This document shows positions 56,506-64,000 of a DNA stretch of 64,000 bases, one piece after another. Position 1 is the first letter of the stretch; each line of letters starts with the position of its first letter. The DNA comes from Flavobacterium sp. (GTDB lineage Bacteria > Bacteroidota > Bacteroidia > Flavobacteriales > Flavobacteriaceae). The position numbers and the translations under genes were made by a program. The stretch spans positions 1 to 64,000 of the forward strand of contig NZ_JAPZSU010000048.1 of assembly GCF_027531905.1 (NCBI RefSeq), in the 5' to 3' direction. The notes beneath the pieces are model-generated. The model did no database searches. It saw nothing but the letters and a program-made list of their open reading frames with translations, and had not been told where the DNA came from.

Positions 56506-57759
56506 TTAACTATCGAATTCTTCTTTCAAAATTCTCATTACATCTAAAATTGTTTCTTCTTCTAGATCTGTTCTTCTAACTAAATCTTCTACTTCTTGTT
56601 TCAAAATACTTTTTGCAGTATCTAAACCAATTTTCGCAAATTCTTCTATTACCCAGTCTTCTATTTCATCTGAAAACTCAGTCAATTCAACATCGTCCTC
56701 ATCAGCTGTAGCACCAGCAATATCACCTTCACGAATTACATCTAATTCATAACCCGTAAGCATTCCTGCCAATTTAATATTGTGTCCACCACGTCCGATA
56801 GCTTTAGAAACTTCTTCTAATTTCAAAAACACTTCAGCGCGTTTGGTCTCTTCGTTAATTTTAATAGAAGAAACTTTAGCGGGACTCAATGCTCTTGTTA
56901 TAAATAACTGAATATTATTTGTATAATTAATTACATCAATATTTTCATTTCCTAACTCCCTTACAATTCCGTGGATACGAGATCCTTTCATTCCCACACA
57001 GGCACCTACAGGATCAATTCTATCGTCATAAGAATCTACGGCAACTTTTGCTTTTTCTCCAGGAATCCTAACCACATTTTTCACCATGATTAAACCATCG
57101 AAAACCTCAGGGATTTCTTGCTCAAACAATTTTTCTAAAAACTTATCAGAAGTTCTAGACATAATGATTTGAGGTTTATTTCCTTTTAGCTCTACACTCT
57201 CAATAATCCCACGTACATTATCTCCTTTTCTGAAGAAATCTGAAGGAATTTGTTTCTCTTTTGGCAAAACAATCTCATTTCCTTCATCATCAACCAAAAT
57301 TACAACTCGTGGACGCACATGGTGTACTTCGGCAGTGTAAATATCACCAATAATGTCTTTAAATTGTTTATAAAGATTGGTATTGTCGTGTTCGTGTATC
57401 TTTGAAATCAAATTTTGACGTAAAGCCAAAATTGCTCTTCTTCCTAAATCAATCAATTTAACCTCTTCGGAAACCTCTTCTCCAATTTCAAAGTCGGCTT
57501 CAATCTTACGAGCTTCTGTTAAAGTAATTTCTTCATTTTCGAAATCCAAATCCTCATCAGCAACAATGACTCTTCTTCTCCAAATCTCCATATCTCCTTT
57601 ATCAGGATTTATAATAATATCGAAGTTATCATCTGAACCATATTTCTTTTTCAATGCATTTCTAAATACATCTTCTAAAATTGCCATAAGCGTTACACGA
57701 TCAATAAGTTTATCATCTTTAAACTCTGAAAATGAATCGATTAATGCTAAATTTTCCAT
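56506..57759 (-). CDS. nusA: Transcription factor NusA
   Basis: NusA binds RNA polymerase and modulates pausing, termination and antitermination. The 417 residues include the N-terminal polymerase-binding domain, an S1 domain (about 130-200) and two KH domains (GACVGMKGSRIHGIVREL; EVSKAIGRGGHNIKLAGML). The E. coli C-terminal AR repeats are absent, as is usual in this phylum. It starts 13 bp after the rimP stop. Confidence 0.98.
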   Translation of the reverse strand: MENLALIDSFSEFKDDKLIDRVTLMAILEDVFRNALKKKYGSDDNFDIIINPDKGDMEIWRRRVIVADEDLDFENEEITLTEARKIEADFEIGEEVSEEVKLIDLGRRAILALRQNLISKIHEHDNTNLYKQFKDIIGDIYTAEVHHVRPRVVILVDDEGNEIVLPKEKQIPSDFFRKGDNVRGIIESVELKGNKPQIIMSRTSDKFLEKLFEQEIPEVFDGLIMVKNVVRIPGEKAKVAVDSYDDRIDPVGACVGMKGSRIHGIVRELGNENIDVINYTNNIQLFITRALSPAKVSSIKINEETKRAEVFLKLEEVSKAIGRGGHNIKLAGMLTGYELDVIREGDIAGATADEDDVELTEFSDEIEDWVIEEFAKIGLDTAKSILKQEVEDLVRRTDLEEETILDVMRILKEEFDS

Positions 57760-57772
57760 GCGAATTCTTTAA

Positions 57773-58237
57773 TTAAAATGTTACTGTAACAATTGCTTCT
57801 TTAATATCTGCGTAAGGCAACTTCAGTTCTCTTTGAACAGTTTCCTTTCCTTTTCCTACTTTTTTTGGCTCTCTGGCTTTCCATGACAAAATTATAAAAA
57901 CATCGTTAGCTTCAACTAATTCTGCCTCAATAATTTCCGTTCCTGTCTTAACAATTAATGTTCTGCCCACATTTTTTTTATACTGACGAATCATTTTTAA
58001 TGGAGAACCTACGCCAACTGAAGCAACTTCGAGAGAAAAATCTTGTTCTTCACGGTCTAAATTATTTTCAATTGCACGGCTAATATCTATACAATCCTGA
58101 AGAGCAACTCCATTATCTCCATCTAGCGAAACTATTATCTTACAGGCATCTGTTATAGTTAAATCGATTAAAAAAACAGAAGTCCTTTCCGATAAAGCTT
58201 CTTCAACCAATGCATTTACTTTTTCTTTAAATGTCAT
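57773..58237 (-). CDS. rimP: Ribosome maturation factor RimP
   Basis: RimP helps to mature the 30S ribosomal subunit. The 154 residues are the normal length, with the family block [24 protein letters not shown] and [23 protein letters not shown]. It is the first gene of the rimP-nusA-infB operon and has a leader with an intrinsic-terminator-like hairpin. Confidence 0.96.
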   Translation of the reverse strand: MTFKEKVNALVEEALSERTSVFLIDLTITDACKIIVSLDGDNGVALQDCIDISRAIENNLDREEQDFSLEVASVGVGSPLKMIRQYKKNVGRTLIVKTGTEIIEAELVEANDVFIILSWKAREPKKVGKGKETVQRELKLPYADIKEAIVTVTF

Positions 58238-58255
58238 ATTTTTATAACTATTTTA

Positions 58256-58281
58256 TAAAAAGAGGGGACATTAGTCCCCTC
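58256..58281 (-). terminator. Intrinsic-terminator-like hairpin in the rimP-nusA-infB leader
   Basis: GAGGGGAC (58262-58269) and GTCCCCTC (58274-58281) pair perfectly around a four-base loop and, in the minus direction, are followed by TTTTT. It lies 18 bp or more before rimP and downstream of the likely start point, so it could act as an attenuator. No upstream minus-strand gene needs it, because tRNA-Gln has its own terminator. Confidence 0.6.
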
Positions 58282-58309
58282 ATTACTTAACTTTTAATAA
58301 ATAACGGTG

Positions 58310-58317
58310 CAAATATA
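58310..58317 (-). promoter_or_regulatory. -7 element for rimP-nusA-infB
   Basis: Minus-strand TATATTTG is a perfect TAnnTTTG. Transcription would start near 58303, giving a leader of about 65 bases that contains the hairpin at 58262-58281. Confidence 0.5.
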
Positions 58318-58341
58318 GTGTTTTTTTACAAATCATTTTAT

Positions 58342-58372
58342 TTGAATACGGTAAAAAAAAATCTTATCTTTA
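58342..58372 (+). promoter_or_regulatory. Putative promoter for the universal stress protein
   Basis: TTG (58342-58344), a 20-bp spacer and TATCTTTA (58365-58372), one mismatch from TAnnTTTG. Confidence 0.4.
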
Positions 58373-58422
58373 CTATAGCCTTTTAAAAAAAGGATTTTCT
58401 TACAATTAAACCCAATCTACTC

Positions 58423-59247
58423 ATGAAACGGATTTTAGTCCCAACCGACTTTTCAGTTTATGCCGAAAACGCATTAAAAGCCGCTGCTCAATTAGCCAAA
58501 AAACACAATGCTGAAATTTTATTACTTCACATGTTAGAACTACCTAACCAAATGAGTGATGCTATTTCAAGCGGAAAAAGCATTCCAGAGGTGATGTTTT
58601 TTATTCAAAAAGCTAAAGAAACTTTTGCAGAAATTTTTGATCGCCCTTATCTTGATGGAATCGAAGTTACAGAATTCATTCAATTTGAAAAAGCTTTCGA
58701 TGGTATACTACGATTTACCAAAAAAAACGAAGTAGATCTTATTATTATGGGGTCTCACGGCGCTTCTGGTGTTGAAGAAATTTTTATTGGCTCTAATACA
58801 GAAAAAGTTGTGCGTTTGTCAGATGTTCCTGTTTTAGTTATCAAAAAAGACGAAGGCGAATTTGCACCAAAAGAAATAGTATTTGCCTCAGATTTCTCTA
58901 ACGAAACTAAAGTTCCTTTCTTAAAAATGAAAGACATCGCAAGTAAATTAGACGCAAAGATTAACCTAGTAACCATTTGCACTCCTAATAGCTTTAAAAC
59001 CACGGACGCCGCAACCGCAACCATGGAAGCTTTTGCGCACGAGTTTGCACTTAGTAATTTTAGCATTACTATCTACAATGAGTCCAATATAGAAAAAGGG
59101 ATTCTAAATTTCGCTAATAAAATTAATGCTGACTTAATTTGTATTTACACTCATGGCAGAACAGGCTTAGCCCATTTTTTCAATGGAAGCATCACAGAGG
59201 ATATCGTGAACCATACTCAAAAACCTGTTTTAACTTTTAAACTCTAA
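58423..59247 (+). CDS. Universal stress protein, two UspA domains
   Basis: A 274-residue cytoplasmic protein with two tandem Usp domains (1-140 and 145-274). Both keep an ATP-binding-type loop of the GX2GX9GS form: GSHGASGVEEIFIGS and THGRTGLAHFFNGS. The exact role of Usp proteins in Bacteroidota is not known. It is divergent from rimP and convergent with tRNA-Gln. Confidence 0.93.
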   Translation: MKRILVPTDFSVYAENALKAAAQLAKKHNAEILLLHMLELPNQMSDAISSGKSIPEVMFFIQKAKETFAEIFDRPYLDGIEVTEFIQFEKAFDGILRFTKKNEVDLIIMGSHGASGVEEIFIGSNTEKVVRLSDVPVLVIKKDEGEFAPKEIVFASDFSNETKVPFLKMKDIASKLDAKINLVTICTPNSFKTTDAATATMEAFAHEFALSNFSITIYNESNIEKGILNFANKINADLICIYTHGRTGLAHFFNGSITEDIVNHTQKPVLTFKL

Positions 59248-59253
59248 AACAAA

Positions 59254-59275
59254 ATGCCTCATGAAAATGAGGCAT
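59254..59275 (+). terminator. Hairpin downstream of the universal stress gene
   Basis: ATGCCTCAT (59254-59262) and ATGAGGCAT (59267-59275) pair perfectly around a GAAA loop, just before a second and stronger terminator. It shares the GCCTC stem core with that terminator. Confidence 0.55.
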
Positions 59276-59307
59276 AAAAAAAAGCCTCTCAATTGAGAGG
59301 CTTTTTT
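59276..59307. terminator. Bidirectional terminator between the usp gene and tRNA-Gln
   Basis: AAAAAAGCCTCTCAA and TTGAGAGGCTTTTTT form a fully palindromic stem, with long A- and T-runs at the ends. It can stop both the usp transcript and the tRNA-Gln transcript. Confidence 0.85.
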
Positions 59308-59308
59308 G

Positions 59309-59379
59309 TTGGTCTACTAGGACTCGAACCTAGAAAGACTGCACCAAAAACAGTTGTGTTACCATTACACCATAGACCA
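59309..59379 (-). tRNA. trnQ: tRNA-Gln (anticodon TTG)
   Basis: On the minus strand the 71 bases fold as a tRNA: acceptor TGGTCTA with TAGACCA, a three-pair D stem (GTG/CAC), anticodon arm ACTGT-TTTTGGT-GCAGT with anticodon TTG, and T arm CTAGG-TTCGAGT-CCTAG. The first base U1 paired with A72 is typical of tRNA-Gln. CCA is not encoded. Confidence 0.95.
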
Positions 59380-59529
59380 GCAGTGCGATTAAGCGAGTGC
59401 AAATTTAATACAAATTTTAAGTTGTACAAATTTTTAAGACGATTTTATTCAAAAAAAATGAAAATAATTTACAAATCGAAATCAAAAAAAATCAAAAACT
59501 CTAGTTTTCAGAAACTTGCAACATTCTAC

Positions 59530-59537
59530 TACTTTTG
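59530..59537 (+). promoter_or_regulatory. Putative -7 element for the DUF2723 gene
   Basis: TACTTTTG matches TAnnTTTG, 79 bp before the start codon; no well-spaced -33 box. Confidence 0.45.
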
Positions 59538-59616
59538 CAGAAAATAATGTTAATGCTTGTTACGTTACACAAAAAAACATTTTCTTTGTAATTGAAAACA
59601 AACTCTATAAAAATTC

Positions 59617-62600
59617 ATGGATAAGACCTCTTTCAACTTTAATAAATGGAACACCATTTTAGGCTGGATTGCTTTCGGCATTGCTTTAATTACTTACTCA
59701 TTAACGGTAGAACCCACGATGAGTTTTTGGGATTGTGGAGAATACATTGCAACCGCTGCTAAACTGGAAGTTGGTCACCCTCCCGGAGCCCCACTTTTTC
59801 AAATGATGGGTGCTTTCTTTGCCATGTTCGCTTCAAACGATCAACACGTTGCTTTAATGGTGAATATGTTATCTGTATTTTCAAGCGCTTTTACCATATT
59901 ATTTATGTTCTGGTCTAGTTCAATGATTTTGAGAAAAATAATTGCTAGAGTTTCAGAAATCAATACCAATAATAATATAGTAATCTTAGGAAGTTCTTTT
60001 GTTGGCACTCTTGCTTATACATTTTCTGATAGTTTTTGGTATAACGCAGTAGAAGCAGAGGTTTATGCAATGGCTTCCCTGTTAATTGCTTTACTTTTTT
60101 GGCTAGGCTTGCGTTGGGAACAAGACATGGATAAACCAAAAGGAAACAAATGGCTGCTTATTATCTCATTAGTAATTGGGTTATCCTTTGGCGTTCACTT
60201 TATGGCGCTACTTACTATTCCTGCTATTGGATTTTTATATTATTTCAAACATTATGAAAAGGTTACTATTAAAAATTTCATTATTGCTAATGTTGTTGTA
60301 ATATCTGTATTATTATTCATTTTCAAATTACTTCTTCCTTTAACAATGGCTTTCTTTGGAAAAACAGAAGTGTTTATGGTTAATTCTCTAGGAATGCCAT
60401 TTGATTCTGGGACAATTTTTGTTGCCATTTTATTTGGTTTATTCTTCTACTTTGGATTAAAATACACTCGCCAAAAAGGATTGGTTTTTCACAACACCAT
60501 AATTCTTTGCATTTTATTTATTTTAATTGGCTTTTCAACTTGGATGATGTTACCTATTCGAGCCAATGCTAATGTGGTTATCAACGAAAACAAACCATCA
60601 GACGCAAGAGAAGTTTTAGCCTATTACAACAGAGAGCAATATGGCGCGAGTCCATTGTTCTATGGATCACAATATACTGAAGCTTTTGCGGGCCTTGATC
60701 CAAATAATCCTTATTTAGACAAAGCTCCCAATTATGAAAGAGATTACAAAAGCGGAAAATATGTTATTGTAAACAACTTTAAAAATGCAGAACAAAATAG
60801 TGATGATAGTCACAAAACTATTTTGCCACGAATGAGAAGTGCAGATCATATTGAAAACTATATCAATTTTACCAATCCACCGGCCTTTAGACTAAATCCT
60901 AACTATCCTTATGAAGAAGATTTGGTAAAATACGGTATTGACCCAAGTCAGTTAAGCGAAGAAGACCTGAATAAAGCTACCGCGCAAGTTCGAAACGAAA
61001 TAGAAAAAATTGTTGCAGAATTTAGAAGTGCTTACGCTCAGAAACAAATTGACAATAGCGGCTACATTAAATTCCTAAAAAGCTACGGCGATTACTTGAT
61101 TGTAGACAAACCAACCACAGTAGACAATTTTACGTTTATGTTCGAATACCAATTTGGTTATATGTATTGGAGATATTTAATGTGGAATTTCGTAGGAAGA
61201 CAAAACGACATTCAAGGTAAATATGACAATCTTGATGGCAATTGGATTAGTGGTATTCCATTTATGGACTCCATTCATCTTGGATCTCAAGATAACCTTC
61301 CGTCGGATGTATTAAATAATAAAGGGAGAAACACTTATTACTTCCTACCTTTTATCCTTGGCTTAATTGGCTTAATGTACCATGCGAACAAAGACCTGAA
61401 AAGCTTTTATGTTCTTTTAGTATTATTCTTGTTTACAGGTTTTGCACTTAAAATTTATCTAAACGAACGTCCATTTGAACCAAGAGAAAGAGACTATGCC
61501 TTAGTAGGATCCTTTTATGTTTTTGCCATTTGGATAGGATTTGGTGTTTATGCTCTCTATGAAAGTCTTCAAAAATATTTGGCACCAAAAATAGCTGGAC
61601 CAATTATTATTGCAGGAAGTTTGCTAGCCGCTCCAGTTTTAATGGCTTCTCAAAACTGGGACGATCATGACCGCTCAAACAAATATACCGCTGTTGCAAT
61701 GGCAAAAGCTTACCTAAATTCGTGCGATAAAAACGCTATTTTGTTCACCATTGGAGACAATGACACGTTCCCTTTATGGTACGCTCAAGAAATTGAAAAG
61801 GTACGAACTGATATTCGAATTGTGAATACCAGTCTGTTTATGACTGATTGGTACATCGATCAAATGAAACGAAAAGCATACGAATCAGAACCTCTACCGA
61901 TATCGTTTAATCATGAAGACTATGTAGGTGACAAACTAGATTATGTAGCCCATATTCCAAAAATTGAAAACAGATGGGACATCAAAGACATGATTACTTT
62001 TATCAAAAATCCAAAATCAATTGTTGAAATGGACAATGGTCAGTCAATTCATTTTTACCCAACAAATAAAATCAGACTTGCCGTTGACAAAGAAGCCGTT
62101 ATCAAAAATAAGGTAGTATCTCCAAAACAATACGACTCGATAGTTCCTTATATAGATATTGACATGAAAGGTCGTGCTTTATACAAAAATCGATTGATGA
62201 TGCTTGATTTAATCGCTAACAACAATTGGAAAAGACCTATTTATTTTAGTGGAGGTGCTTATGATGACGAAGATTTTCTTTGGATGAAAAACTACCTTCA
62301 ATTAGACGGAATGACTTATAAATTGGTTCCTATCAAAACTGTCATCCCAAAAGACGCAAGTCCACTAGAAATGGGAGGAATTGATAGTGATAAAATGTAC
62401 AAAAATGTGATGAAATGGGATTGGGGAAATAGCGAAAGCCTTACTATTTATCATGACCCTGAAACAAGAAAAAACAGTATCACTTATCGCTCTTACTTGT
62501 CAAGATTAATGAATCAATTGATTTTGGAAGGCAAAAAAGACCAAGCAAAAAATATCATAGAACTAGCTATGACCAAAATGCCCTTGGAGAAATTTGGCTA

Positions 62601-62898
62601 TTACTCCTTAGTTGAACCTTTTGCCAAAGGATATTATGACATTAACGAAAAAGCAAAAGCTCAAGATTTATTATCAAAATTAATAGTAAAGTACAAAGAA
62701 AACCTCAAATATTACAGCACCTTACCTCCTTCCGAACAATCAGATATTGCTATTGATATCATTACGGATATCGAACGTTATAGAAGTTTATTATTAGTAA
62801 TGAAAGAAAGTGGAGATTTGGATTTTTACAATAAAAACAAAGCACAATTTAATACCTATATCACAATCTTTGAAAGATTTGGTAGAGAAAAAGAATAA
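59617..62898 (+). CDS. DUF2723 (GT117-type) membrane protein
   Basis: A 1,093-residue inner-membrane protein. The N-terminal 280 residues and a later block near 570-680 hold about a dozen hydrophobic helices; the family segment LTVEPTMSFWDCGEYIATAAKLEVGHPPG is near residue 30, with the Asp/Glu pair typical of GT-C-fold glycosyltransferases. The remainder is soluble with a TPR-like C-terminus. Databases label the family DUF2723 or GT117 as I recall; a protein O-glycosylation role is plausible, not shown. It is transcribed alone and ends in a strong terminator. Confidence 0.9.
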   Translation: MDKTSFNFNKWNTILGWIAFGIALITYSLTVEPTMSFWDCGEYIATAAKLEVGHPPGAPLFQMMGAFFAMFASNDQHVALMVNMLSVFSSAFTILFMFWSSSMILRKIIARVSEINTNNNIVILGSSFVGTLAYTFSDSFWYNAVEAEVYAMASLLIALLFWLGLRWEQDMDKPKGNKWLLIISLVIGLSFGVHFMALLTIPAIGFLYYFKHYEKVTIKNFIIANVVVISVLLFIFKLLLPLTMAFFGKTEVFMVNSLGMPFDSGTIFVAILFGLFFYFGLKYTRQKGLVFHNTIILCILFILIGFSTWMMLPIRANANVVINENKPSDAREVLAYYNREQYGASPLFYGSQYTEAFAGLDPNNPYLDKAPNYERDYKSGKYVIVNNFKNAEQNSDDSHKTILPRMRSADHIENYINFTNPPAFRLNPNYPYEEDLVKYGIDPSQLSEEDLNKATAQVRNEIEKIVAEFRSAYAQKQIDNSGYIKFLKSYGDYLIVDKPTTVDNFTFMFEYQFGYMYWRYLMWNFVGRQNDIQGKYDNLDGNWISGIPFMDSIHLGSQDNLPSDVLNNKGRNTYYFLPFILGLIGLMYHANKDLKSFYVLLVLFLFTGFALKIYLNERPFEPRERDYALVGSFYVFAIWIGFGVYALYESLQKYLAPKIAGPIIIAGSLLAAPVLMASQNWDDHDRSNKYTAVAMAKAYLNSCDKNAILFTIGDNDTFPLWYAQEIEKVRTDIRIVNTSLFMTDWYIDQMKRKAYESEPLPISFNHEDYVGDKLDYVAHIPKIENRWDIKDMITFIKNPKSIVEMDNGQSIHFYPTNKIRLAVDKEAVIKNKVVSPKQYDSIVPYIDIDMKGRALYKNRLMMLDLIANNNWKRPIYFSGGAYDDEDFLWMKNYLQLDGMTYKLVPIKTVIPKDASPLEMGGIDSDKMYKNVMKWDWGNSESLTIYHDPETRKNSITYRSYLSRLMNQLILEGKKDQAKNIIELAMTKMPLEKFGYYSLVEPFAKGYYDINEKAKAQDLLSKLIVKYKENLKYYSTLPPSEQSDIAIDIITDIERYRSLLLVMKESGDLDFYNKNKAQFNTYITIFERFGREKE

Positions 62899-62918
62899 CA
62901 CAAAGAACACCTTCTGAT

Positions 62919-62954
62919 AAATGTAGCATAACTAGTTTATGCTACATTTTTTTT
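62919..62954 (+). terminator. Intrinsic terminator after the DUF2723 gene
   Basis: AAATGTAGCATAA (62919-62931) and TTATGCTACATTT (62937-62949) form a perfect 13-bp stem, followed by T8. Confidence 0.88.
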
Positions 62955-62978
62955 ATCTTTAAAATTAAAAAAAAGAAT

Positions 62979-63620
62979 ATGTCATTCTATTGGATTAAAA
63001 CCAATGCCCTCATTAAAACGTATTTTTCCAATTATATTTGGGACATCCCTAATAAAAACAATTGTATTTATTTAACTTTTGATGATGGTCCCACACCCGA
63101 AGTGACAAATTGGGTACTCAACCTTTTAAAAAAAGAAAACATCAAAGCTACTTTCTTCTGCATTGGTAAAAACATTCAAGCACAACCAGAACTTTTCAAA
63201 CAAATAGTTAATGAAGGACATACTGTTGGCAATCACACCAACGATCACTACAATGGCTGGAAAAATAGCGAAGAAATTTACATAGAAAACACCAAAAAAT
63301 GTGATGCTATTATTACTCTAAACACGGGTAAGCAGCCCTACCTCTTTCGTCCTCCTTATGGTCGAATCAAAAGAGGACAAGCGAAAAAAATTAAGGAATT
63401 AGGCTATAAAATTATTATGTGGGATGTACTAAGTGCTGATTTCGATACACAAATCACACCTGAAAAATGTCTAAATAATGTAATATCGTCTGTTCAACCA
63501 GGAAGTATCATTGTTTTTCACGACAGCTTAAAAGCGGAAAAAAACTTAAAATATACCCTTCCAAAAACTATAAACTACTTAAAACAGAAAGGATTTACAT
63601 TTGAAGTCATTCCAAGATGA
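62979..63620 (+). CDS. Polysaccharide deacetylase (NodB family)
   Basis: A 213-residue carbohydrate esterase 4 protein that removes N- or O-acetyl groups from a glycan such as peptidoglycan or chitooligosaccharide. The motifs are complete: TFDDGP near residue 33 (catalytic and metal Asp), NHTNDH (metal His pair) and RPPYGR. No clear signal peptide; the first 25 residues are short and aromatic. A TATCTTTA element just upstream may be its promoter, though it lies within the terminator tail of the previous gene. Confidence 0.93.
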   Translation: MSFYWIKTNALIKTYFSNYIWDIPNKNNCIYLTFDDGPTPEVTNWVLNLLKKENIKATFFCIGKNIQAQPELFKQIVNEGHTVGNHTNDHYNGWKNSEEIYIENTKKCDAIITLNTGKQPYLFRPPYGRIKRGQAKKIKELGYKIIMWDVLSADFDTQITPEKCLNNVISSVQPGSIIVFHDSLKAEKNLKYTLPKTINYLKQKGFTFEVIPR

Positions 63621-63679
63621 TTCAAATATAAATCCGTTACTTATATGAAATAAAACTAAGTCTTCTTTTACCCCAAAAA

Positions 63680-63976
63680 CTATAGTTGCTCTTGAACCAA
63701 ACCTATGATTGTATTAGCGTCTAGTTCCCCTGATTGCCTCCACATCATTACTCCTTCTTTGTAAATCATCAAAGTAGGTAATCCTTTAATTCGTAAAACT
63801 TCGGCTAATTCTTGATTTTTATCAACATCAATTCGTATCACCTTGGCCTTATCGCCAAGAGCAGCAGCCACATCTTTTATAACTGGATGCATCGAAACTG
63901 AAGATTCGTTCCAATCTGTGTAAAAATCAATTAACACAGGAACTTGTGCATTTATAAGTTCTCCAAATTTTGACAT
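63680..63976 (-). CDS. Thioredoxin-fold protein without cysteines
   Basis: A 98-residue thioredoxin-like protein that keeps the fold markers (VLIDFYTDW, VIRIDVDKNQELAEVLRIKGLPTLMIYKEG with the cis-Pro) but has NESS in place of the CGPC active site and no Cys anywhere. It therefore cannot do dithiol-disulfide exchange and may be a binding or chaperone-like adaptor. The length is normal, so it is not a truncated gene. Confidence 0.9.
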   Translation of the reverse strand: MSKFGELINAQVPVLIDFYTDWNESSVSMHPVIKDVAAALGDKAKVIRIDVDKNQELAEVLRIKGLPTLMIYKEGVMMWRQSGELDANTIIGLVQEQL

Positions 63977-64000
63977 AAAACCAAAATATTTAATTTATAA

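Overview
The window is a low-G+C chromosomal segment from a Flavobacterium-like member of the Bacteroidota. The evidence is a gliding/type IX secretion gene (sprA), SusC/SusD proteins, alternative complex III followed by cytochrome c oxidase, and many promoters with the TAnnTTTG -7 element of this phylum. There is one tRNA gene (Gln, TTG), no rRNA and no CRISPR array.

Layout. 1-5.2 kb: a probable IS630-type transposase start (cut by the window edge) lies against sprA, whose frame stops after 1,693 codons although SprA is normally about 2,400 residues long. 5.2-8.8 kb: ruvA, a malic enzyme/phosphotransacetylase fusion and a CBS-pair protein. 8.8-15.5 kb: a minus-strand sugar operon with a sucrose/maltose-type symporter, a GH100-like glycosidase, a PfkB kinase, a second MFS transporter and a GH37 trehalase of fungal neutral-trehalase type. 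15.8-29.4 kb: a minus-strand outer-membrane locus with SusC, SusD, two tandem giant FG-GAP/ASPIC-UnbV lipoproteins, a vanadium-haloperoxidase/PAP2-like lipoprotein and an SRPBCC-GyrI protein. 29.8-39.2 kb: a GH65 hydrolase facing a plus-strand operon (GH32 fructosidase lipoprotein, sugar porter, fructokinase, broken GH13 glucosidase), then a LacI-family regulator. 39.2-41.1 kb: queG and ruvB. 41.2-52.6 kb: the actABCDEF-cox2-cox1 respiratory operon. 52.8-64 kb: a SPOR protein, rimP-nusA-infB, a universal stress protein, tRNA-Gln, a DUF2723 membrane protein, a polysaccharide deacetylase and a thioredoxin fold without cysteines.

How the parts fit. Pairs of LacI-type operators built on the core CGAAAACGTTTTCG (or TCGAAATCGTTTTCGA), 20-21 bp apart, occur in exactly three places: upstream of the symporter/trehalase operon, upstream of susC, and in the GH65/GH32 divergent region. 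Together with the local LacI gene they suggest one regulon for sucrose- and trehalose-like sugars: SusCD uptake, GH65/GH32/GH13 cleavage outside the cytoplasm, MFS import, then intracellular GH100-like and GH37 hydrolysis and fructokinases.

Most notable observations: the probable insertional loss of the SprA C-terminus; the tandem-operator regulon; decay of the GH13 gene by two separate lesions; the SusCD/paired FG-GAP/haloperoxidase-like locus as an uncharacterised outer-membrane system; an intrinsic-terminator-like leader before rimP-nusA-infB; and the cysteine-less thioredoxin. All functions are read from sequence motifs and family knowledge recalled from memory; no database search was run.
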